NCBI RefSeq assembly: GCF_000208745.1
Contig: NC_030851.1
Span: forward strand, 15,252,429-15,316,428
Source: Theobroma cacao
Taxonomy: Eukaryota > Streptophyta > Magnoliopsida > Malvales > Malvaceae
Length of the DNA stretch: 64,000 bases
Direction of reading: 5' to 3'
The position numbers were made by a program, and so were the translations under genes. The notes below the pieces were generated by a model. That model saw only the letters and a program-made list of their open reading frames with translations, was not told where the DNA came from and did no database searches. Shown piece after piece: positions 36,954-49,685 of this stretch. Positions within the stretch are counted from its first letter, which is position 1; each line of letters begins with the position of its first letter.

Positions 36954-39900
36954 ATGGAAAATTTTCAGGGATTTTCCCCTAATTCATCGACATTATCAGC
37001 ATCTTCCTTGTCATTAAACATGACGAATTCGCTTGGTTATGCTGAATTTCAAGGTAGCAAGGCTAATGGGCTATTGGGATTAATGGCGGAAATGGAAGTT
37101 CCGGCCAGCTTGAATGTGCACAACATTTCTCAGAACAAAAACTTTCCTGAGATCAACAGCTTGGCTGGGACTGAAACTGAAACTGAAGTGAAATTAGGTA
37201 AGAAAAAGGGAGACAAAAAGATAAGAAAGCCGAGATATGCTTTTCAAACAAGAAGCCAAGTTGATATTCTTGATGATGGCTATAGATGGAGAAAATATGG
37301 GCAGAAAGCTGTGAAGAATAACAAATTTCCAAGGTACGCAAAAAGCTCCCCTTCCCCTTGTCGGAGTCTATTCCTTCCTGTTTGATATTTATTAAGTGAA
37401 TTGTTTCGAGTCATGGATTTAGCATATCATGGATGTCTATCTTAGATGCACATATAAAAACAAAGTAGCTACTTCAGAATCTTCAGATTCGAAAAGAGTT
37501 CCGATGATTAGGATTTGACCCTTGCTGAAGATATGAACTGTATTGTATATTGCATAAAACATTTACTTAAAATCTAAGGGATAGAATTTCATCGGCTACA
37601 TATCCAATGTCTCAGAGTAAAAAAATAAGGATGCCATATGAAGACTTGACTCTGATTGCTGAAAAATGAAGAACAAATTCCTTTTATAGCACTGGAAAAT
37701 CCAAATTCATGACCAAAAGAATTAATTACAACTGTATGCAAATTCTTAATCGCTGTGCAAATGTTTCTACGTTTATGGGAAGGTACCGGAGATTATTCGT
37801 CCCTTCCATCCTGGAGTAAACTGATCCTTTCTTAGAAACGATAAATTGATCAGCTGATTACTTAGTATCATCTAAAGCGTCTTTCAGCAAGTGATGACTC
37901 TTTCAGAACATCTTGGTTTCCTCCCAAGGCAATATTGATCAAACAAATATTAAACCCTTTAGTGTCATTGATATATGATCGTGTCCCAACAGTTTGTCTC
38001 TGCCTACCTTTTCAATTTTAGTTCGAACCCAGCATTAAGTACTTGCTAACACACGTACTGCCTAGACAGTTTAGCGAAAGGATGAAGTTGTAAAAAAGAG
38101 AGAGAGGAGAAAAATTAAGGAAGAAAGAGGGAAAGGTTGCCAGCCTAAAACCAAAAGGCTTGCACCCTAACTTAGGGCGTTAGATTGGGCCGGGGTGACC
38201 CTGTTTGTCATGGTTTGTAACTTACGACTCCTTTCGGCCTAGATAGGCCGGTTTAACTTTAACCTTACGTACAGAAAAGTTTCATTAATTAAAGCAGAAT
38301 TATAAATAGCCGGACAACAACAAAAGCAAGAAGTGGCGAAAGCTTTCAAGCTTATTGATGTTGTCATGTGGCCATATATAATCCATACACAAGTAGGCGA
38401 TGGAGGCCAGACAATAATAAATGGGAACCTAAAAAAGGAGTAGTGCAGGAGGAAAATGAGTGTAATGGTGAAAATAGAGGGGAACTTATGAGGTGCTATG
38501 GATAAGTGTACTCTTATGGTAATTTGATGCAGGTCTATTTTTCACTACAAAATCAAGCTCCAGCTTGCTTTCTTCTTCATGGATTTAATGTATCATGAAC
38601 CACAATCTCAGAACTCTATATGTACATTGGCTGCCTATATTCCATGCATCTTGCAAATTCCACTTGTAAGCTTCACAAGCATTAAAATTTACTGAAATTA
38701 GGCACAACTACCCTAGGAATTGAAATTACATAATCGAACTGGTTAGAAGTGAGATATATTTGAGCAGAGATTCACAGTTCTCAGTGTTGGCCTTGTTTAA
38801 TTTGTTATACCAAAATATATATACAAACTGGCTAGGCATGCACTAGGCCATAGACTTGTGCCTCGGTAGTTAAGACTTGCACTTGCTTTAGCAAAGTTTT
38901 CCCTTGTTTATGCATATTGTAACCTTCTTGACCCTTGTAATTTAATAATAAAATCTTTGTAACTCTTGCTGTTTTCTTTTAACTAAGGTTGTTAATTAAT
39001 GCACTATTAACGGAATTTACAACTTTCATATATAAGAAATTAATATATTTATGCTGAATCTTTTAGCTGTAAATAAGGAAATTAATATCGAATTATTGAA
39101 TTAAGTTTATGGTTGGCATATTTTCTTACATATTTTTACTTTGGTCTATGGCAAATCAAGAAGTTATTTTTGCTTATTACAATGCTAAACAAAACCTTAC
39201 TATATCTAGTTAGCTCTCTAAATTTACATGCTGTCCCAATGTCAAACATATATAGTACATGTATGATCTGACTTGGACAAACAAGGTCAGTAGATGTCCT
39301 GATCTGTAGAAATTTTATAAATGGCCATGACCGAAGTGACAGTAAAAAATTTTCCAATTTCTACTTGCTTCATTTGAAGTAGCCAACTCATGGAATGTCT
39401 TCATTCATTAATTATTTATGACCCTTCAAAATTATTATTTTGCTGTTAAAGTCAACTTCAATGAAATATTTAGCTCTGCCTCTATTGACTATAGCTAAAT
39501 AAATGCCAATGACGAATAGGTTCACATGAATACACGTGCATGCATGACAAACACACCACTAATTTAATTATTTTAACCATGCATGCTTCTGAAGTTGTCC
39601 AATTATTTCTATGCATGTAATTGAAGTTGGAAATCAATTATTTGGAACCAAAAATCTCCCAAAACTTCAACTTGTTAGCTGAAATGATATATAAAGTTAA
39701 CGTAGTTACCTTTATAAGACTAAAATTTGATCCTTAGATTAAGTTATAATAACATGCGTTTACCGTTAGACTTTTTTCCTTTCTAGAGTTTTTACGGCTT
39801 CATATATCTGTATAGATTAACATTTAAAACGTAATTGATTTAAGTAGAATTATTATTAATTTATTATCATATTATCTTTAATTCAATTATTGTTTTACAG

Positions 39901-40078
39901 AAGTTACTATCGATGTACACACCAAGGATGCAACGTGAAGAAACAGGTTCAAAGGTTAACCAGAGATGAAGGAATTGTCGTGACAACATACGAAGGCATG
40001 CATTCACATCCCATCCAAAAATCTAATGACAACTTTGAGCATATCTTGAGTCAGATGCAAATTTACACGTCCTTTTAA
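36954..40078 (+). CDS. WRKY75-like group IIc transcription factor (two exons)
   Basis: This nuclear regulator should bind W-box DNA. Relatives of this type (Arabidopsis WRKY75) act in phosphate starvation, root hair and senescence responses. The exons are 36954-37333 and 39901-40078, joined AG|A with GT/AG ends, giving 185 residues. A Ser-rich N-terminus is followed by a basic stretch KKKGDKKIRKPR at about 83-94, a likely nuclear signal. The WRKY domain has WRKYGQK at 112-118. Its zinc site is C132-X4-C137-X23-H161-X-H163, which with one WRKY domain defines group IIc. The C-terminus NFEHILSQMQIYTSF is typical of the WRKY75 branch. The intron cuts the domain after the arginine codon start, the position conserved in most WRKY genes. 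It is unusually long at 2,567 bases. The frame is intact. No ATG lies in frame upstream. Confidence 0.93.
37334..39900 (+). other. Long intron of the WRKY gene
   Basis: It starts GTACGC and ends TTTTACAG. No complete gene is seen inside. Some parts (38090-38280) are less AT-rich than the rest, and AT-rich sequence dominates its 3' half. Small frames here have no domain. Confidence 0.85.
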
Positions 40079-40827
40079 ATCAACAAGGAGCAGAAATAGA
40101 TATTTTCATACTCATAAATTACTTGTAAATTAAGAATTATGCATTATATATATTGAATTAAACTTCAAAATAAAATGCATGTACTGCCAATGAGAAAATG
40201 CCTTTGGGATCATTTCTTAATTCTCATGCACAATGGGAAAATGGTAGGTTTTTATTTCTCATCTAAAGATTCATAGTGATCCACAACAGAGAGAACTTGT
40301 ATTGTAATGACATATAAGAATAAGAAATATGCAATTTACAATTAAAAAGGAATATTTATTTATTTTGGTTTAATATACAATGGTGTCAAACTATAAAGTA
40401 CTTACGCTTAAAGCATTTGAATTTTGAAAGTTTTATTGGCATTAAATTCCAACTGTCATTTTGTTATACTTCTTTGCTGTTGTGATGTATATTCAGCTAA
40501 TTTCTAATTTTGGAGAAACTGGCAATTAGCACACATACTAGTTACCTAAGTATGAAATAATGAAACATATGTAGGGTTCTTCATGTGCCCAACAGTGAGT
40601 GAAATTAATTAATATAATAACTAGTTTGGAATCAGATAATGTTCTTTGAACAGTAATTAACTCTTTTTTGAATTGTTCTAATTTTACTGTTTTAAGAACA
40701 GTAATTATAAAGCATCAAATTTTATACCATAAAAGTTTGCAATTGTTTTTTGCTAAAAAAAAAATTTTCAAGTTATAAGAGGATAAATTCGATATTCTTT
40801 AAATAAAACGGAATTATACTTGATGTT
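40079..40827 (+). other. WRKY 3' flank, no other gene seen
   Basis: The stop codon is followed by a candidate polyadenylation signal, AATAAA, at about 40169. The rest is AT-rich non-coding DNA up to the hAT element. Confidence 0.55.
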
Positions 40828-40835
40828 ATGGGCAC

Positions 40836-41650
40836 TAGACCTGGTAATTTTGGATACGACACGAGAAGACACGGGTTAAATAAGTTTTGGGTTTAGTCTT
40901 AACGTGTTTCGTATCTAATCGTGTTTGACACGTTAAGACATGAAAATTTTCGTGTCTTAACGTGTCAAACACGACAAACACGTTTAAAACATGTTTAAAC
41001 ATGTTTACTTAATCCTGTTATCGTGTTTAAACGTGTTATCGTGTTTAAACGTGTATACATGATAAGTTTATTAACCTATTAAAAAATAATAGTTAAAGAT
41101 TATTTTAACTTTATATAAATAATTTTAAATAATTATTTTAATAAGTTTTTTAATTTTATAAATGTAATAATGTAATTATTACAATTGAAAATTATGAATG
41201 ATTTTTTATATTACTAGTATTTGAAAGTTAGATGTTAATGATGTATTTTATCATATTATATGATAATGAATTTTACATATATTATTTATACTAAATTATT
41301 ATATTTGATGTTATTATTATTTTTATTTTGTTATAATTATTTTTATAATTATAGATTTTAAATTTAAATAATAAAATTATATTTAATTGTAAATATTTTT
41401 ATTTAATCATGTTAAACGTGTTAATCGTGTTAAATGTGTTATTAATCGTGTCGTGTCATATATTGACATGTTTAATAAACGTGTTAATCGTGTCGTGTCG
41501 TGTTACATGTTTGTTAAACATATACGTGTACGTGTTTTAAATTTAAGATACGAATATTAAACGTGTTGTGTTCGTATTTAACCTTAACGTGTTTCGTGTT
41601 TAATCGTGTCTGACATGTTTGTGACATAAAAACACGAATTGCTAGGTCTA
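40836..41650. mobile_element. Non-autonomous hAT-type element (815 bases)
   Basis: The left end TAGACCTGGTAATT and the reverse complement of the right end, TAGACCTAGCAATT, form imperfect terminal inverted repeats. The 8-mer ATGGGCAC flanks it exactly at 40828-40835 and 41651-41658; an 8-base duplication is the mark of the hAT superfamily. Both arms are full of ACGTGT/ACACG words facing each other, and a very AT-rich core of about 300 bases lies between. There is no transposase frame, so it would depend on an enzyme supplied from elsewhere. Confidence 0.9.
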
Positions 41651-41658
41651 ATGGGCAC

Positions 41659-42460
41659 ATAAAGGAAAGACACCCCTCAGTGTTTGATAGTCGAGGTTGT
41701 AAACGATAGACACTTTGTAAGCATTGATGGATCATCATGGTTTATTAGATAGACATGCATCATGACGAATGTTTAACATGAATCTCATCAGAATTTCAAT
41801 TTCAAATGAATGGGGCCACTATTTGGAGTGTCATCCACATTGGCTTATTTCCAAAACAGATAATTTCTTTATATCATTTTATCTCTATGATGATAAATCT
41901 TCTAATTTATTACTTTTTGAAAAAAAATAAAATAGAATGAAATAAAATAATTATTATGTGGAAATAGAATAAAGTGATTTGTGGAATAGAATAAATTAAT
42001 TATTTTGTGGAAATAGAATAGGATATAGTAACTATTATCTAATTTGGTTCATAAAGTAAGAATTGTTATTATAATTTATTTTAATGTTTGCTTGGTAAAA
42101 ATAATTAAAAAATAAATAATAAAATAATGAAACTACCTTTTATTATAATAGGATTTATTTTCATCAAAAACAAAATACCCTTTATCTAATTTACTAAACT
42201 TTATACCAAAAGACAAAATTAAGTAAACTTTTCTTTTCTAATCATTTAATTTTTATTTCCATTAAAAAATTTTAATTTTTAAATTTAAAATATTAAGTTT
42301 TTATAATTGATAATTAAAATATTAAACTTTTTATTTTAATTTTTTTTCTTTCCATTCTTTTTCTTTTGCTTAGTCATGGAGATGTGGTCGACATAATGGA
42401 ATGTTGATCTGGATCACCATATGGTCAAATTTGACCACTAAGGTGCCAGATCGACGCTTT
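41659..42460. other. Intergenic, left part of the Sirevirus insertion site
   Basis: No gene is seen. The stretch 41930-42060 repeats GTGGAAATAGAATA-like words three times. Similar GGAATAG/CTATTCC words appear at 55600-55720 beyond the Sirevirus, so both could be halves of one older element. I could not define its ends. Confidence 0.45.
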
Positions 42461-43582
42461 TGTTGGACCCAAATAAATGTGTTAGAGGGGGGGTGAATAG
42501 CACTTTTTGGCTTTTTCAAAGATTAACATGTAATTGGAGATAAATGCACAATAAAAGAAAGAACTTAAAGATGAATAAAAATTGAAAACAGAACAGATAA
42601 ACACACGGTTATTTATAGTGGTTCGGTCCAAGACCTACATCCATTACTTTGATTGTTCAAACCAAAGATTTTCCAAACAATCCATTAAGAACCGGTGAAA
42701 TTCACAAGCTTTCACCAAGCTTTATAATGGCTTTTACCAGGCTCAGCCAAAACCTTTTACAATAGTTTTTTCCAAGCTCAATTATAACTCAACACCTAAC
42801 TTTTCAAGGCTAAGTTAGAACCCTTATCTAAACAAGTAATCCTAACTTGATTGAACCCCTTAGAGTGACCCTTTCACTTTAAAAACATAAAGAGAAATGA
42901 AATAGAAGTGTACCTATGATCACAAAGTTGATCTAAGTGGTACAAGTTGAAGTGCAAAACACAACTACAAAAATGGGCATTGAGTGCAGTAAAGTGCATA
43001 GAGATTTTTGCTAGTTTTTGAGCTTTTTTTACTTGGAAGCCTTTAATTCTTCTCTCTATATTTCTAGCCGTTAGAACTCTCTTTTATACTTTGAGAAACA
43101 ACTCTGATGGAAGTTTGACAGTTTTCTGGTCGTTGGAAACAGTTGGGAGTTAGTTCTAACTGTTAATCTGTCTTTTAGTGCAGAGTTTAAACTTGCAGAC
43201 AGAATGCTCTTAGTCAACTAACAGATATCTTAGTCGACTAAGTCGTCTCTATCTCCTGTTCCCAGTTTTTGATAGTTCTGGCAGTGTGTACTTAGTTGAC
43301 TAACTCATTCCTTGGTCGACTAAGTTGGTTCTGTCTCTCAATACTCTTTAGCCCGCCAACCTTTGATTTAAATCTTAACTAACTAACTTTTCATTAATTG
43401 ACTAAGGGGCTTTTGTCTTGTTGATCAATTGTTACTTCCTTATTTTTATGCTCTTTGGTATGTGCATATTAATGATTGATCATTTATTTGCATATAATTT
43501 TGTCCTGCACACTCAAGTAGAAATATTAGACACAAATGAAATGGGAATGTTTTATTATCATCAAAAACTAATGGAGCCAATA
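42461..43582 (-). repeat. 3' LTR of the Sirevirus
   Basis: It starts TGTTGGACCC and ends GAGCCAATA, with the terminal CA mutated to TA. It aligns with 54133-55248 throughout. On the minus strand it is preceded by the purine tract AAAAATGAGGAGAT (43583-43596). Its middle is rich in GACTAAG/CTTAGTC words. Confidence 0.9.
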
Positions 43583-44275
43583 ATCTCCTCATTTTTGATG
43601 ATGACAAAACATTCCTTAATTAACAGCACAATGTCTTTTTATTCTTTTTAATCTTGCAGAAAATGAGGATTGCTCCCCCTAAGTGAGTGCTTATTTTGCT
43701 TATTCATTCCAGCAAATTTTATTCATGTCATATAGAAAATGACATTATACATTCAAAGTATATATGTGCAGAATATAAAGTGATTTACTGTAGGTGAATG
43801 TTGACAGATTATCATCAAAATTTCAGCAGTGTCTGTCAATCAATATATTGTTATCAGATTTTGTCTATGCCATTCATTATTCAATAGATACACTATACTT
43901 AGCATCCACATTTATTCACAAACACAATCCATTCTCAATGCTATAGTAAAAACCAATCATCAGCATACTATCCTAATATCAGTACAGCACCAGATTTTTA
44001 TCAACAACAGTCAAAATACTATAGATAGTAATACATCATCAGATATTCAATTATCAACAACCAAATAGCATAAACATATTAGCATCCCATTTTACACACA
44101 AAAACATAAACAACAAAGTTAAAATCAAGTGTTCAACTGTCAGTTGGGCAAAAATAGCAGAAAACCAAAAAATAACAATTAATGTTCCCTAACTGCCCCT
44201 GGATAGTTTCTACTTCCTATCTCCCCTAAATTCTCCCCTAAAGTCCCTGCCATACTTCTCCCTCTTGTGTCATCA

Positions 44276-46165
44276 TCAATTCCTAATCATCTTCTGAGGA
44301 GGATGAGGGAGAGGATTCATCATCAGTGTAGTATTTGACATTGAGGGGTTGAGGAGAGGATTCTGGTTGAGGAGAGGGTTGAAGTGGTGATTTTCAGGGG
44401 ATTGTTCAAGGGATGAAATTTCAAGAGGGTTTTGAATAGAGGAGATTAGTGTTGGCTTGGCTTTCTTAGCCAATCTGGATGATTTCCTCCTTTTGATAAC
44501 TTCATTTTAGTTGCCATTGTTTTCTTGCCCATGCCAGGTGGTTTGGACTTGACTTGGGGAGCAGTAGTGGTATTTGCTTTTCCTTTTCCAAGTTTCCCTT
44601 CTAGAGTAGAAGCTGATGCAAATGCTGCTTGTTGAGCTTTTTCCTTAGCTACCTTTTTCTCAGCTTGCTTCTCTTGAACCATTTGATGGAAAAGTCCCAT
44701 GATTGAAACCTCTTTAGAATGTGGAGGAGATGGTTGAGGTTTTGCTTGAGGTTGGGGTTCAGAGGGAGGATTTTCATTAAGTGATCCAAGCTCTTCGGTT
44801 CCTTGTATTGATTTTTTCTTGTCCTGAGGCTTAGGTGAGGGGGATTTTCTCGATTGTTCCACCACAGGTTCATGACCTTCAGCTTGCACCTCAGCTTCTT
44901 GTCCTACTAGAGCCAAGCTAGAAGTTGCAGAGTTGTCTGCAGTAGCTGGTTCAGATGGCATTTTTTCTTTTTCTTTCATTTTGCTTTCCATTTTTGTTAA
45001 CCTTTCTTCAATTTTCTAAATTCTTGCTCTTTGATCTATGAGCTTCCCATCAATTCTCATTAGCAGATTAAAGATTACTTCATTTGAGAATTGAGATGGT
45101 GTTGCCTCTGGTTGAGCAAGTAAGGAGAATTCTTTTCCTAGACCAGCCTTGGGGATTTTAATGTATCTTTCTCCATCGAGTTTGTACCCCATTTTAGGCA
45201 AGCTTCCTAGATAAATGGCTTGGTCTCTAGTTTTGACCTTGTCTGCCTCATATCTAGAACTCCAAATTCCTTTCTTCTGCACTAGAGAAGTGATGATATT
45301 TCCATAAGGTAGGTTTATCTTCTCCAGTCTGCATGTTCCCCTCATTTTTTCAATCATAAACCTACCCAAATGAAGTGCAATGCCACTAAATGCATGATCC
45401 CTTAGCCATAAATCTTGGAGGCTAATGTAGCTTAAGCTTCCACTCCTGCCATGAATATTGGCGGCAACAAAGTAATGCAGAATCTTTATTTGAGGACTTG
45501 TAATAAGCCTGGCATTACTCTTGGAGGAGTACTTTTCTTTCTTCCCTGTGATAACTTCCCACAGGGATGAGGGGTTGTAATTTTCAAGGAATTCAAATTC
45601 TCCCTCATTACACTTAATTTTAAGAAGTTTCGCTAAATCTGCAACAGTGACAGTGAATTCTTTCCCATTCAAAAACACATTTAGACCCTCATCAGAATAA
45701 TCATCAGAATCTTTCAATTTATCCTTGTCAACAACTATACTCGAATAGAATTCTTTGACTAAACTAACACTGTATGATCAGTTTTTAAATGTGCTGAACT
45801 CTTTCAATTTAAACTCTTCAAAATAATCTGATAAACTTGTTAGGATTTCAGGCATTTCATTAAAGCTTTCCTAGTCAATATATTTTCCACAAGTGATCAG
45901 TGCATTCTCTATTTTCCTAAATCTCTCTTCATGTACTTTATTTCTGAATTTAGAAGATGAAGTAGTACCTTTCTTGTGCGATTTGCTCTTTTCTTTTTTT
46001 TTTTAGAATTGTGGCTTTTTGATTTTCCAGAATTTTTACTTACAAGTCCCAATTCAATCCTCTTCTTTTTCTTCAGTATTTCAGCTTGCAAACTTTCTTC
46101 CATTGGTCTTTTGCCTTTCTTCTTCTCCAGAATTTCTTGAGATTTTCCTGATTTGATCATATGGT
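44276..46165 (-). pseudogene. Env-like accessory region of the Sirevirus, frame broken
   Basis: The region lies between the RNase H end and the 3' LTR, where Sireviruses carry an env-like gene of unknown role. Segments in order on the minus strand are 46160-45909 (very Lys-rich), 45717-45016 (233 codons, the conserved globular part, with FLNGKEFTVTVADLAKLL and ITSPQIKILHYFVAANIHG), 44991-44446 (181 codons) and 44473-44276. The third is Pro/Gln/Lys-rich, with PSEPQPQAKPQPSPP, then a charged helix QEKQAEKKVAKEKAQQ likely to form a coiled coil. A proline-rich part and a coiled coil are reported for SIRE1 env-like proteins. I see no clear signal peptide or membrane span. Stops between segments make it a pseudogene. 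Similar domains are also labelled putative plant transposon protein; homology with a viral envelope is not shown. Confidence 0.65.
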
Positions 46166-46509
46166 TTGGATGATTTTGGACTCAGGGTTTCGAAAGGTTG
46201 GGAGGTGAGGGTTTCAATTTCAGGCGTTGGTTTCAGCAGAGAGAAAGTGTAAAGAAAATAGGTTGAGAGTAGTTTAATTCCAAAAAACTGTCTGACTCCC
46301 CCTCTTTAAGTGCAATTGGTAACTCCCCCTTCAAAATTCAAAAATTGCCTCATAATTTTATTTTTGGTTTGGGCGATTTTCCTTCTCTATTTTAATTTCC
46401 CGGTAGGCAGTTTCTTTCCATTATTTTATTCATCCTGCCTTTACTTAACTGAGTCTTATTATTTAATGAGATAGAATGCTCTTAGTTGACTAAGACCTCT
46501 TTTAGTCGA

Positions 46510-46886
46510 CTAAGTGCCTACTGTCTTTTGTGAAAATTTTAAGATTTTTCTTTTAATCTCCTGCATATTAATCATCCCTAAATTCCTTTTAATCTCACAA
46601 AATCCATCTTCATTTAATGGTTTGGTAAAGATGTAAGCTAATTGATGCAAAATATTCACAAACTCAATTTTAATATCACCCTTTTCTACATGGTAACTAA
46701 AAAAATGGTGCCTAATCTCAATATGCTTAGTCCTAGAATGCTGCACAGGATTTTTTGAAATGTTGATTGCACTTGTAGTATCACAATATATCGGTATGTT
46801 ATTCATTGATAGAGCTACTTAGAGACACATATTCTGCTTCAGCTATAGATAGAGCTATTGAATTTTGCTTTTTGCTAGACCATGAC
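46510..46886 (-). pseudogene. Sirevirus RNase H, C-terminal part
   Basis: On the minus strand this reads IYCDTTSAINISKNPVQHSRTKHIEIRHHF-type text (NISKNPVQHSRTKHIEIR), then an IFTKPLNEDGF end, the copia RNase H signature. It continues the domain started at 50299-49686 and separated by the solo LTR. The stretch 46170-46500 after it is non-coding and holds two purine tracts. Confidence 0.85.
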
Positions 46887-49680
46887 TATCACGACCCGGA
46901 ACTCTCATCGAGCCCGTGACAACAGCCGCGACGTCCCGATAAGCACTCATTACCCCGAATGCCGATCGAAACCCCGCAAGGCTTAGCATCAACTTCCGCA
47001 TCTCCCCGGTGAGCGACAGTTATTAAATCTCGCATTTCAAGAAAACATAAGTTGTTTCCAATTCAAAATAATAAAATATTATTTTCTGGCTCACAGGGGC
47101 ATTTTCGTCATTTTTTTTTCGAAAATATCGAAACACTAGCCAAAAACATGGTGTAAAAGCTAAATATATTCCTACGTACTTTAAATCAAATAACTGAAGA
47201 ATAAAATTACTTTTTCAGTGACACGTGGGCCCTCAACTGACTAAGAAGATGTAGGGCTACGAACCCTTACTTCCTATGATGCAACTCCGAGATTAATTCT
47301 CGTCTTAATCAACTATCAACAAACTGTCCTCAGCCTGAAAAATGGATAGGAAGAGGGGTGAGATTAAATAATCCCAGTGAGTAAACAATTACCATCAAAA
47401 ACATCTAAAGCCGAGTAGATGGAGATAATATAAAAACGTTATATCTCAATAATGTTCATAACACAAATTTCGTTTTAATCTATACCAAACAATTTATTTT
47501 CATCAAAATTTCTCGGCTTATGAATTTCTTAAACTTGGCCCCTGCCAAAATCATTCTCGCAGGTACCTTCGTCAAGGTATCCCACTGAGACCGCCAAGGC
47601 TGTTCAATGACCCATACCCATAAACATGTTTTCACATCTGACACACAACCGTTCTTTGGCGTTGGCTGAGTCTCACTCTCACGTGGTGGCCCGAACGTGA
47701 GGTGCACTCAAATCATACCTCAGGAGATACTTCACCCAACATCTCCCCCCGGAGGTAAGTATATAATTGAGTTATCGTGCTTCTCTCATAGGTAGTCCAC
47801 GGAAACCCCCACCACTGCAGTGACCGTTTAATATACCACCAGACCTATAAAAATTCCAGTAGCATAATATGGCGAATAAAATGTAATCCAGTCTATCGAG
47901 ACCAATCCAAAACTATTCATATATTTCATGCCAACCTCAAAAAATTTAGCCATCATGCTACCATAGTGTCATAAGCCACAATTTCAATAACATATAAAAT
48001 CATAAATTTCAACACAGTCTCCATATACTCAATTTTCCCAAAACAATATTTGATTTAAAAACCAGTATAAATCTCTTTTTTATTAAAAAAACATTTTAAT
48101 TGGAAAACATAATTTTTATAATTTAAACTCACCATTCAATAAAAGCATCAAACAAGTATAATAACTCTAGATATTTAAGATGATAAGTTGTCCACTCACA
48201 GTTCTAGGAGTCGACGTACTCCTAATCCCAGTCTTCAAGCACAATTTCTGTACTTTTACCAGTGTAATTTGCTCACCACCTATCCACAATGTACAATACA
48301 TAATTCACCACAGCAATGCTTGACCATTATAAAATTAATTCAGGCTCGGTATATATGCATGATATGATATACAACTTATCCGACTACCGCTTAAATGCAG
48401 TGCTGACCTAATTCGGCCTATTACCCGATTAAATCGATATACGCGTCCGTTTAAACTCCAAATTAATTTTTTTCAGTTTCTATACCTCAATTGCACCCAA
48501 ATTGACTTAATGTCCCTCAGTGTAGTGCAAATTATCAGTCTTGATAGCAAATTATGAAAATACCCCTAATGGGTAAAAATTCATATTTTTGCTCCGAAAA
48601 TTTCCATTATTTTTCTAGACTCATAATTCATCATTATTCATCATAATTCCTCAAATAAACATCAAGATCATCAGCTAATATTCCCCTAGAAAATTCAGCC
48701 AATAATGGTAATTGAGGAAAATGAATTCTTTTCTTGTTGTTTTGTTTCTAAATATGCTAAACTAACTTAAAACACTAACATAACTTAGAATCAAATTAAT
48801 CTAACAAGTTTCTCTCTCCTAACCCATTTTTCCAGAATTGAATTCATCCTCAAATTACATGATTCAACCATGAAAAATGATGAAAAATACATGGAAATGA
48901 TAAATCTTAAGCTAAGCTTGAAAAATCATACCTTTAAACACTTGATTCCTTGAAAAATCACACTTTTTCTTTGAATTTTCTCACTCTAGGGTTTGTTCTT
49001 ATTTCTCTCTCTCTCCTGCTGGTTTTGGCTGACCCTCCCAATGAAGAATTCTGGAATTTTCAAGCCTTTTAATAGGCTTAATAAAATATTATTATTTTAT
49101 TTACCTTTTGAATATTTTATTATTTTATTTTTTTCTAGCCATCTTTTTGACTTTCTTTTTCTACCACTCAATCCTCTTCACTTATCCATGTCTTCCATGA
49201 AATTTCTAGACTTTTCCAAAGTTTTGGTGGAGTAAATTTTTAAAAATTACACTTTTACCCCCGTAAAGTGAAAAATTACATTTTTGCCCCAAAAAGTGAA
49301 AAATTGCCCATAGACATATTTTTCATCCCTTATACTCATACCATTCTCCAATTTGTCAAATGTGATCTAAATTCTCTCAAAATCTCAAAATTTATCTGTG
49401 GGTGGAAAAATTACGATTTTACCCCTAGATAGTGAAAATTCCGGTTTGACTCCGAATTGATCCTCAAACTCCGAATTACCATTTTGAGTCATCCCTGAAC
49501 TGTGAAACTCTAAATTTCACCTTAAAATTCCTATTTGAACTAGTTCGAGGCTTAATCAACTTAATGATACCATTAGGGGCAATATCGTCTTTTAACGATT
49601 CCTCGAACTTCCTAAATATGCAAACATTCTATTGAGCATGTAAATGATATTATAATTATTTTACAAAGCAGGGTTTGACA
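46887..49680 (-). repeat. 2.8-kb solo LTR inserted in the Sirevirus RNase H
   Basis: It reads TATCACGACCC at its left and GGGTTTGACA at its right on the plus strand. The 5-mer ATGAC flanks it exactly at 46882-46886 and 49681-49685. On the minus strand it matches the solo LTR at 19271-22244 over most of its length. It starts TGTCAAACC and ends TGATA. It has no coding capacity of its own; frames inside are spurious. Confidence 0.92.
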
Positions 49681-49685
49681 ATGAC

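Noticed and set aside
44276..46165. Infectious endogenous retrovirus
   Set aside because: The env-like region has no clear signal peptide or membrane span, is broken by stops, and is typical of plant Sirevirus retrotransposons.
47480..49235. Frames inside the 2.8-kb solo LTR (47480-47707 and 48993-49235)
   Set aside because: They are not shared as open frames with the copy at 19271-22244 and have no domain.
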